NCBI RefSeq assembly: GCF_034008315.1
Contig: NZ_CP125377.1
Span: 6,326,501-6,390,500 of the forward strand
Origin: Pseudomonas sp. P8_241
GTDB taxonomy: Bacteria; Pseudomonadota; Gammaproteobacteria; Pseudomonadales; Pseudomonadaceae
Direction: 5' to 3'
Length of the DNA: 64,000 nt
Of this stretch, positions 57,258-64,000 are shown in pieces; position 1 is the first letter of the stretch; the number at the start of each line of letters is the position of its first letter. The translations under genes were made by a program, and so were the position numbers. Under the pieces are notes generated by a model. It was not told the DNA's origin. It saw only the letters and a list, made by a program, of their open reading frames with translations, and searched no databases.

Positions 57258-57428
57258 ACAGTTCTCCGCACGTTCGGGGCGCATTCTAGCGCGCTCTGGG
57301 AAAAAACAAAGACCCTAATATTCCTTCAATCCTGTAAGCCTTTGGCTGCACAAAAACACCCGACGCAAACAACATCAAACCGGAAGGAAAAATCCTTTCA
57401 GCTCTGCCTTCAATGACAAATTCCAGAC

Positions 57429-57461
57429 AAAAAAATGCCCGGCAAGCCGGGCAATTTTTTT
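57429..57461 (-). terminator. amtB terminator
   Basis: TGCCCGGC-AA-GCCGGGCA hairpin bordered by A6 and T7 tracts, 7 bases after the amtB stop codon. Confidence 0.88.
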
Positions 57462-57468
57462 CGCGTGC

Positions 57469-58806
57469 CTACACGTTGTAGCCGCGTTCGTTGTGAAGCG
57501 CCAGATCGATGCCGACTGCCTCTTCTTCTTCGGTGATGCGCAGGCCCATGACCGCATCCAGGACCTTGAGGATGACGAAAGTTGCGATCGCGGTGTAGAT
57601 CACTGTGAAGCCTACGCCTTTGCACTGAATCCATACTTGCGCGGCGATGTCGGTCACAGTGCCGAAGCCACCCATCGATGGTGCAGCAAACACACCGGTC
57701 AGGATCGCACCGAGGATACCGCCGATACCATGCACGCCGAAGGCGTCCAGGGAATCGTCGTAGCCGAGTTTGCGTTTAAGGGTAGTGGCGCAGAAGAAGC
57801 ACACCACGCCCGCAGCCAGGCCGATCACCAGTGCGCCCATCGGGCCGACAGTGCCGGCAGCCGGCGTGACGGCAACCAGACCGGCAACCACACCCGAAGC
57901 AATACCCAGCGCGCTAGGTTTACCATGGGTGAGCCACTCGGCGAGCATCCAGCCCAGCGCAGCGGCGGCGGTTGCGATTTGGGTCACCAGCATCGCCATG
58001 CCAGCGGTGCCGTTGGCTGCCGCAGCGGAACCGGCGTTGAAGCCGAACCAGCCGATCCACAGCATGGCCGCCCCCATCAGGGTGTAACCAAGGTTGTGCG
58101 GCGCCATCGGGGTGCTTGGGAAACCTTTGCGCTTGCCCAGTACCAGGCAGGCCACCAGACCGGCGATACCGGCGTTGATGTGCACCACGGTGCCGCCAGC
58201 AAAGTCCAGCACGCCCCAGTCCCACATCAGGCCGCCGTTACCGGACCAGACCATGTGCGCGATCGGCGCATACACCAGGGTGAACCAGACGCCCATGAAG
58301 ACCAGCATTGCGGAGAATTTCATCCGCTCGGCGAACGCACCGACGATCAGCGCCGGAGTGATGATCGCGAAGGTCATCTGGAAGGTAATGAACACAGCTT
58401 CAGGGAACAGCGCCGCCGGGCCGGTCAGGCTGGCTGGTGTGACACCAGCGAGGAACGCCTTGCCCATGCCGCCGAAGAACGAGTTGAAGTTGACGACGCC
58501 CTGCTCCATGCCGGTGGTGTCGAACGCGATACTGTAGCCATAAATGACCCACAAAACGCTGATCAGACCGGTAATGGCGAAGCACTGCATCATCACGGAA
58601 AGAATGTTTTTCGACCGAACCATGCCGCCATAGAACAGCGCGAGGCCGGGAATGGTCATGAACAGCACGAGAGCTGTCGAGGTCAACATCCAGGCGGTAT
58701 CGCCGGAGTTGAGGACTGGGGCCGCCACTTCGTCTGCCGCCAGAGCAAGGCTGGGCATTACGATGGACAACAGGGCTCCTAGCCCTGCGAATTTACGCAG
58801 AGTCAT
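57469..58806 (-). CDS. amtB: Ammonium transporter
   Basis: 445 aa, with a cleaved signal sequence (MTLRKFAGLGALLSIVMPSLALA) and eleven hydrophobic helices of the Amt/MEP/Rh trimer family. The pore motifs LFMTIPGLALFYGGMVRSKN near residue 50, FAGGTVVHINAGIAGLVACLV (first pore His) and DDSLDAFGVHGIGGILGAIL (second pore His) are intact. AmtB imports ammonium at low supply and is blocked by GlnK. It follows glnK by 35 bases, the standard glnK-amtB operon. Confidence 0.97.
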   Translation of the reverse strand: MTLRKFAGLGALLSIVMPSLALAADEVAAPVLNSGDTAWMLTSTALVLFMTIPGLALFYGGMVRSKNILSVMMQCFAITGLISVLWVIYGYSIAFDTTGMEQGVVNFNSFFGGMGKAFLAGVTPASLTGPAALFPEAVFITFQMTFAIITPALIVGAFAERMKFSAMLVFMGVWFTLVYAPIAHMVWSGNGGLMWDWGVLDFAGGTVVHINAGIAGLVACLVLGKRKGFPSTPMAPHNLGYTLMGAAMLWIGWFGFNAGSAAAANGTAGMAMLVTQIATAAAALGWMLAEWLTHGKPSALGIASGVVAGLVAVTPAAGTVGPMGALVIGLAAGVVCFFCATTLKRKLGYDDSLDAFGVHGIGGILGAILTGVFAAPSMGGFGTVTDIAAQVWIQCKGVGFTVIYTAIATFVILKVLDAVMGLRITEEEEAVGIDLALHNERGYNV

Positions 58807-58841
58807 ATTGTTTTCTCCTGGGGCGTTGGGTTTGTGGCGGC

Positions 58842-59297
<456 letters not shown>

Positions 59298-59376
59298 TTA
59301 CGAAACACTCCCCCGTCTCGCTTGGCGCACTGCATTCGTCACAGCGACTGCATCAGTGCATGGGTCACTAGCGTCT

Positions 59377-59394
59377 AAGCAGAAACCTTGCCAT
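59377..59394 (-). promoter_or_regulatory. Sigma-54 promoter of glnK-amtB
   Basis: On the minus strand the sequence reads ATGGCAAGGTTTCTGCTT. TGGC and TGC are separated exactly as the -24/-12 boxes of RpoN promoters require (GG-N10-GC). Predicted start is near 59367, giving a leader of about 187 bases. Confidence 0.85.
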
Positions 59395-59467
59395 CTCTAC
59401 AAAAACGATTGTTTTCAAGCCCTTGCCCGCAGATGACTGCAATTTCACCGCAACACCCGGCGCGATA

Positions 59468-59484
59468 CGCACAACAACAGTGCG
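59468..59484 (-). promoter_or_regulatory. NtrC binding site, proximal
   Basis: CGCACAACAACAGTGCG has GCAC-N7-GTGC, the complete core of the NtrC consensus TGCACC-N5-GGTGCA. Centre is about 109 bases upstream of the predicted glnK start. Confidence 0.82.
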
Positions 59485-59500
59485 CGACCGTCCGTCCGCA

Positions 59501-59517
59501 TGCGCGAAAACCGTGCA
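59501..59517 (-). promoter_or_regulatory. NtrC binding site, distal
   Basis: TGCGCGAAAACCGTGCA matches the 17-bp NtrC consensus at most fixed positions (right half CGTGCA five of six). Its centre is 33 bases from the proximal site, about three helical turns, and about 142 bases upstream of the predicted start. Confidence 0.75.
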
Positions 59518-59588
59518 TCCCTTACCCGCGAAATTCACTATAGACACTGCGTGATACACTGCCCGCCATCGTTACCAGGACATCGCCC

Positions 59589-59849
59589 ATGCTCGCGCCC
59601 AAAGACTTCCTCGACGCCCTCACCGGCACCGCCTCCCGCCTTTTCAGCGGCGACACTCCGCTGCCTAAAGCTGAAATCGAAAGTCAGTTCAAAATGTTGC
59701 TACAGAGTGGCTTCAGCAAACTGGATCTGGTGAGTCGGGAAGAGTTTGATAGTCAGATGGTTGTGTTGGCGCGCACGCGGGCTCGGCTGGAAAGCCTTGA
59801 AGCAAAGGTCGCTGAGCTTGAAGCGAAGCTCAATCCACCGACCGAGTAA
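59589..59849 (+). CDS. ubiK: UbiK/YqiC, accessory factor of ubiquinone biosynthesis
   Basis: 86 aa membrane fusogenic BMFP-domain protein. The N-terminal amphipathic region (DFLDALTGTASRLFSGDTPLP) and the C-terminal coiled coil (ARTRARLESLEAKVAELEAKL) are typical. UbiK forms a complex with UbiJ and helps the Ubi enzymes in aerobic coenzyme Q synthesis in E. coli and Salmonella. It diverges from the glnK-amtB operon and lies 283 bases before yifB. Confidence 0.94.
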   Translation: MLAPKDFLDALTGTASRLFSGDTPLPKAEIESQFKMLLQSGFSKLDLVSREEFDSQMVVLARTRARLESLEAKVAELEAKLNPPTE

Positions 59850-59967
59850 CATCCGCGACCTTCGCCGGCCACTACGCATCCGCCTCAACGACCGCCAACC
59901 TGGCTTGCTCGGGGCGGAGTTCCGACGATCGACTCAAGAACGCCGCGTTGAACCTGTCGACGCACGC

Positions 59968-60002
59968 TTTCGTTAACGATCATCGCGAGCATCCTCGCTC
60001 CG
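59968..60002. repeat. REP half-site
   Basis: TCGTTAACGATCATCGCGAGCATCCTCGCTCC matches the right arm and spacer of the element at 1-96 and 15992-16093, but no facing left arm remains upstream. Decayed element in the 283-base ubiK-yifB gap. Confidence 0.75.
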
Positions 60003-60132
60003 GCAATGGATCACGTTCGAAGAAACATCCTGCGAAAATTCGCCCTCTTTGACGCGTCGCCAAATCCTCACCTCATGTCTACCCTTGAAAAACCCGCAGG
60101 AAGCGGCTCCCCGTCATTTCAAGGAACGACCA

Positions 60133-61626
60133 ATGTCCCTCTCCATCGTCCACAGCCGCGCCCAGGTGGGTGTGGAAGCGCCTGCCGTTACTGTAGAGGT
60201 CCATCTGGCCAATGGCCTGCCGTCACTGACCATGGTCGGCCTGCCTGAAGCGGCGGTGAAAGAAAGCAAGGACCGGGTACGCAGCGCAATCATCAACTCG
60301 GGACTGCAATTTCCGGCGCGGCGAATCACGCTCAATCTCGCTCCGGCAGACTTACCCAAAGACGGTGGACGATTCGATCTGGCGATTGCCTTGGGGATTC
60401 TTTCCGCCAGTGTGCAGGTGCCGACATTGACACTCGATGATGTGGAATGTCTTGGAGAATTGGCGTTATCCGGCGCAGTGCGGGCGGTTCGCGGGGTGTT
60501 GCCGGCGGCATTGGCGGCCCGCAAGGCCGGGCGGTCGCTGATGGTGCCGCGGGCGAATGCCGAAGAGGCGTGTCTGGCATCGGGATTGAAGGTGATTGCG
60601 GTGGATCATCTGCTGGAGGCTGTCGCTCATTTCAATGGGCATACGCCCGTTGAACCCTATGTTTCAGATGGGTTGATACATGCCAGTAAACCCTACCCCG
60701 ACCTGAGTGAAGTGCAAGGTCAGTTGGCAGCCAAACGTGCATTGCTGATTGCGGCAGCGGGCGCTCACAACCTGTTGTTCAGCGGACCACCTGGAACAGG
60801 CAAGACACTGCTGGCGAGTCGCTTGCCCGGCTTGCTGCCTCCGCTGGCCGAGTGTGAAGCGCTGGAAGTCGCGGCGATTCAATCGGTCACCAGTTGCATG
60901 CCGCTGAGCCATTGGCCGCAGCGGCCGTTTCGCCAACCCCACCATTCGGCTTCCGGTCCGGCGCTGGTCGGCGGCGGCTCGAAACCGCAACCCGGCGAAA
61001 TCACGCTCGCGCATCACGGTGTGTTGTTCCTGGATGAGCTGCCGGAGTTTGATCGCAAAGTATTGGAGGTTCTGAGGGAGCCGCTGGAGTCCGGACAAAT
61101 CGTGATTTCCCGGGCGAAAGATCGCGTACGGTTTCCGGCGCGATTCCAGTTGGTGGCGGCGATGAATCCGTGTCCCTGTGGATATCTTGGCGAGCCCACG
61201 GGCCGCTGCTCCTGCACGCCCGACATGGTGCAGCGCTATCGCAACAAACTCTCCGGGCCGTTGCTCGACCGCATCGACCTGCACCTGACGGTCGCCCGGG
61301 AAGTCACAGCGTTGAACCCGACTGTGAAGCCAGGTGAGAACAGCGCCTGTGCTGCGGCGCTTGTCGCCGAGGCTCGTGAGCGCCAGCAGAAACGTCAGGG
61401 CTGTGCCAATGCGTTTCTGGATTTGCCGGGGCTACGTCGGCATTGCGCGTTATCCACAGCCGATGAAAACTGGCTGGAGTCGGCATGTGAACGGTTGACC
61501 CTGTCACTGCGCTCGGCGCACCGATTACTGAAGGTGGCGCGGACGCTGGCGGACCTGGAGCAGGTTGATGTGATCCGTCGAGAGCATCTGGCTGAAGCGC
61601 TGCAGTATCGGCCGGCGACCCAGTAA
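60133..61626 (+). CDS. YifB/ComM family AAA+ ATPase (Mg chelatase-like)
   Basis: 497 aa from ATG 60133, with AAGGAACGACCA before it. N-terminal Lon-like S5 domain (VEVHLANGLPSLTMVGLPEAA), then AAA+ core with Walker A SGPPGTGKTLLASRLPG near 214 and Walker B HGVLFLDELPEFDRKVLEVL near 296, and a C-terminal Mg-chelatase-like winged domain. Homologues called ComM act as branch-migration helicase in natural transformation of Vibrio and Acinetobacter; most species carry it without known competence. Also has a zinc-like CPCGYLGEPTGRCSC cluster. Confidence 0.94.
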   Translation: MSLSIVHSRAQVGVEAPAVTVEVHLANGLPSLTMVGLPEAAVKESKDRVRSAIINSGLQFPARRITLNLAPADLPKDGGRFDLAIALGILSASVQVPTLTLDDVECLGELALSGAVRAVRGVLPAALAARKAGRSLMVPRANAEEACLASGLKVIAVDHLLEAVAHFNGHTPVEPYVSDGLIHASKPYPDLSEVQGQLAAKRALLIAAAGAHNLLFSGPPGTGKTLLASRLPGLLPPLAECEALEVAAIQSVTSCMPLSHWPQRPFRQPHHSASGPALVGGGSKPQPGEITLAHHGVLFLDELPEFDRKVLEVLREPLESGQIVISRAKDRVRFPARFQLVAAMNPCPCGYLGEPTGRCSCTPDMVQRYRNKLSGPLLDRIDLHLTVAREVTALNPTVKPGENSACAAALVAEARERQQKRQGCANAFLDLPGLRRHCALSTADENWLESACERLTLSLRSAHRLLKVARTLADLEQVDVIRREHLAEALQYRPATQ

Positions 61627-61649
61627 GTGCTGAACCCGGGCAGACCATT

Positions 61650-62570
61650 TCAGCTCAAGCGCTCGACATCCGGCAATTCCATGGCCCGGACTTCATTTTG
61701 CAGAAAATCGCTGAGCCGGCGCATGCGCTCGCCGCCCGGTCGGGTTTTCGGCCACACCAGGTAGTAACATTCGCCACTGGCAACCGCGGTCGGCCACGGC
61801 AGACTCAAACGGCCCTGCGCGACATCCTCCGCCACCATCAGCAAATCGCCCATGGACACTCCATAACCCCGAGCCGCAGCGATCATGCCCAACTCCAGCG
61901 TATCGAACACCTGCCCACCCTTGAGCGAAACCTGCTCAGCCAGACCCATGCGTTCCAGCCAGTTGCGCCAGTCACGCCGGTCCGGGGTCGGGTGCAACAG
62001 TTCAGTGTTGGCCAGACGCGTGACATCCCAAGGCTGATCGTTCAGCAGGTTGGGGGCGCCCACAGGAATCAATTCTTCGGGGAACAGGTAACTCGCCTCC
62101 CAGTCCGGCGGAAAATGTCCGTTGCCGAGCAACACCGCACAGTCGAACGGCTCGTCGTTGAAGTCAACGGAATCGATGTCCATCCAGGCGCTGGTCAATT
62201 GCACTTCGTTACCGGGCTGCAGATGGCGAAAGCGGCTGAGACGCGCCAGCAACCAGCGCATGGTCAGGGTCGACGGGGCTTTCATGCGCAGGATGTCGTC
62301 CTCGGCGCGCAAGGTATTGCAGGCACGCTCAAGGGCAGTGAAACCCTCGCGTATGCCCGGCAACAGCAAACGGGCCGACTCGGTCAGTTGCAGGTTGCGG
62401 CCACTGCGGTGAAACAAGCGGCAGGCAAAATGATCTTCCAGCGTACGAATATGCCGGCTGACCGCACTTTGGGTGATCGACAGTTCTTCGGCCGCACGGG
62501 TAAACGAACTGTGTCGCGCCGCCGCTTCGAATGCGCGCAGGGCATACAAGGGAGGAAGACGACGTGACAT
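61650..62570 (-). CDS. LysR family transcriptional regulator (GcvA-like)
   Basis: 306 aa from ATG 62570 (MSRRLPPLYALRAFEAAARH). Helix-turn-helix at 20-60 with SFTRAAEELSITQSAVSRHIRTL; the C-terminal effector domain has LELGMIAAARGYGVSMGDL. By motif it belongs to the GcvA/AmpR-like group of LysR regulators. It diverges from the MATE efflux gene across 152 bases, and in Pseudomonas a LysR-MATE pair is usual at this locus, so it probably controls the pump. Effector unknown. Confidence 0.93.
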   Translation of the reverse strand: MSRRLPPLYALRAFEAAARHSSFTRAAEELSITQSAVSRHIRTLEDHFACRLFHRSGRNLQLTESARLLLPGIREGFTALERACNTLRAEDDILRMKAPSTLTMRWLLARLSRFRHLQPGNEVQLTSAWMDIDSVDFNDEPFDCAVLLGNGHFPPDWEASYLFPEELIPVGAPNLLNDQPWDVTRLANTELLHPTPDRRDWRNWLERMGLAEQVSLKGGQVFDTLELGMIAAARGYGVSMGDLLMVAEDVAQGRLSLPWPTAVASGECYYLVWPKTRPGGERMRRLSDFLQNEVRAMELPDVERLS

Positions 62571-62722
62571 CAGGAATGCTCCTACAGTGGGGTTGGGCAA
62601 CCCTAGCAGAAACTCTCCAGCATGAGTTTGAATCATGCCATCCATCCTTTTTATCCCTTTGTGCAAACCCCGCAAAGCGCAGAGAATCGACGCTTTCCTG
62701 TTCTCTCTGATATTCGAGCGTG

Positions 62723-64000
62723 ATGACCATGCAGCATCCAGCGCGTATTGAACTCTGGGCCATCCTGCGGCTGGCGGGGCCGTTGATTGCCTCGCAGTTG
62801 GCGCACATGTTGATGGTCCTCACCGACACCTTGATGATGGCGCGCCTGAGTCCCGAGGCGCTGGCCGGTGGCGGGCTCGGAGCGGCGACCTACTCGTTCG
62901 TGTCGATTTTCTGCATCGGCGTGATTGCCGCGGTCGGCACCCTGGTGGCGATCCGTCAGGGTGCCGGCGATATCGTCGGAGCAACCCGGCTGACCCAGGC
63001 CGGGTTATGGCTGGCGTGGCTGATGGCGCTCGTTGCCGGTTTGCTGCTGTGGAACCTCAAACCGGTTCTGCTGCTGTTCGGCCAGACCGAAAGCAACGTC
63101 AACGCGGCCGGTCAGTTTTTGATCTTCCTGCCGTTCGCCCTGCCCGGTTACCTGAGTTTCATGGCCCTGCGCGGATTCACCAGCGCCATTGGCCGTGCAA
63201 CGCCGGTGATGGTCATCAGTGTGGGCGGGACGATTGCCAACTTTTTGCTCAACTATGCGCTAATCACCGGCATGTTCGGCCTGCCGAAGCTGGGGCTGAT
63301 GGGGATCGGGCTCGTAACGGCGATTGTCGCCAATCTCATGGCGCTGGCGCTGGCGTGGCACATTCGTCGGCATTCGGCGTATGACGCCTATCCGCTGCGT
63401 CAGGGGCTGTCGCGGTTGAACCGGCAGTATCTGAAGGAATTGTGGCGCCTGGGCCTGCCGATTGGCGGCACCTACGCAGTGGAAGTCGGGCTGTTCGCCT
63501 TTGCCGCGCTGTGCATGGGGACCATGGGCAGCACGCAACTGGGTGCGCACCAGATCGCCCTGCAAATCGTGTCGGTGGCGTTCATGGTGCCTGCGGGGAT
63601 TTCCTACGCGATCACCATGCGTATCGGGCAGCACTTCGGCGCCGGGCAATTACTGGATGCACGGCTGGCCGGGCGAGTCGGTATCGTTTTCGGCGCGGCG
63701 GCGATGCTGTGTTTCGCGATGGTGTTCTGGCTGTTGCCAAACCAGTTGGTCGGCCTGTTCCTCGATCACAGCGACCCGGCCTTCCGAGCAGTCATAAACC
63801 TCGCCGTAAGCCTTTTGGCGGTGGCGGCGTGGTTCGAGCTGTTTGACGGTGTGCAAACCATCGCGATGGGCTGTATTCGTGGCCTAAAGGATGCGAAGAC
63901 TACCTTTCTGGTCGGCCTGGGTTGCTACTGGCTGATTGGCGCACCGGCCGCGTGGTGGATGGCGTTCCACTTGCAGTGGGGGCCGACGGGCGTGTGGTGG
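62723..64000 (+). CDS. MATE family efflux pump, partial at the window end
   Basis: 426 codons to the right edge, with no stop. Starts MTMQHPARIELWAILRLAGP (ATGs at 62723 and 62729 and a GTG at 62720 are possible; the ribosome site is weak). Many hydrophobic helices and family motifs: PLIASQLAHMLMVLTDTLMMARLSPEALAGGG, LPFALPGYLSFMALRGFTSAIGR and the second-repeat LGAHQIALQIVSVAFMVPAGI. NorM-type pumps use sodium or proton gradients to export cationic drugs. Only about the last 30-40 residues are missing. Confidence 0.93.
   Translation, partial: MTMQHPARIELWAILRLAGPLIASQLAHMLMVLTDTLMMARLSPEALAGGGLGAATYSFVSIFCIGVIAAVGTLVAIRQGAGDIVGATRLTQAGLWLAWLMALVAGLLLWNLKPVLLLFGQTESNVNAAGQFLIFLPFALPGYLSFMALRGFTSAIGRATPVMVISVGGTIANFLLNYALITGMFGLPKLGLMGIGLVTAIVANLMALALAWHIRRHSAYDAYPLRQGLSRLNRQYLKELWRLGLPIGGTYAVEVGLFAFAALCMGTMGSTQLGAHQIALQIVSVAFMVPAGISYAITMRIGQHFGAGQLLDARLAGRVGIVFGAAAMLCFAMVFWLLPNQLVGLFLDHSDPAFRAVINLAVSLLAVAAWFELFDGVQTIAMGCIRGLKDAKTTFLVGLGCYWLIGAPAAWWMAFHLQWGPTGVWW

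Overview
This is a 64 kb stretch of core chromosome from a Pseudomonas, most likely of the P. fluorescens group. The assignment rests on gene content and order: gcvT/gcvH, ubi genes with pepP and zapA/6S RNA, ubiD, rho-trxA, ppx/ppk, hemB, algP, rsd/algQ, hemYXDC-algR, argH, cyaA, rnk, cyaY, lysA-dapF-xerC, sutA, amtB-glnK and yifB follow each other much as I recall them from P. aeruginosa PAO1. Base composition is GC-rich with Pseudomonas-like codon use throughout, and many intergenic gaps carry REP-like palindromes built on GTAGGAGC or GTGGGAGC. I see no phage, insertion sequence, CRISPR array, tRNA or rRNA.

Layout. 1-9.6 kb: glycine cleavage H and T proteins, a ferric iron binding protein and permease without an ATPase, then a minus-strand run ygfB - pepP - ubiH - DUF4442 - ubiI/visC (peptidase plus ubiquinone hydroxylases). 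9.8-16 kb: coiled-coil protein, ZapA, 6S RNA, 5-formyl-THF cyclo-ligase, an EVE protein, a FliL-like protein, a quinone oxidoreductase, a TonB-domain protein, a decayed glpT remnant and a ChaC-type cyclotransferase. 16-26 kb: ferredoxin reductase coupled to ubiD, rho, trxA, polyphosphate genes ppx and ppk1, hemB. 26-36 kb: DedA, a di-iron hydroxylase, elbB, YaiI, a cytochrome c-FTR1 iron permease, a LysE exporter, a small MscS-like channel coupled to an ABC-F ATPase, and the histone-like algP. 36-46 kb: FKBP isomerase, rsd, dsbB, the hemC-hemD-hemX-hemY operon, algR, argH, a glutathione transferase. 46-56 kb: small unknown genes, cyaA, rnk, cyaY, lptM-lysA-dapF-DUF484-xerC-HAD. 56-64 kb: sutA, yjbQ, glnK-amtB with a sigma-54/NtrC control region, ubiK, yifB/comM, a LysR regulator and a divergent MATE pump cut by the window end.

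Functional links: several separated genes serve ubiquinone (ubiH, ubiI, ubiD with its reductase neighbour, ubiK) and heme (hemB, hemC, hemD, hemX, hemY). Most genes are ordinary housekeeping. The less ordinary items are the glpT pseudogene with an extra G in a G-run, a 13-bp tandem repeat at the 3' end of the ferredoxin reductase gene beside an AT-rich tract, the absence of an algZ/fimS sensor gene between algR and argH, a stem-loop just ahead of rnk, and a very clear two-site NtrC enhancer for glnK. I found no convincing undescribed multi-gene system here.
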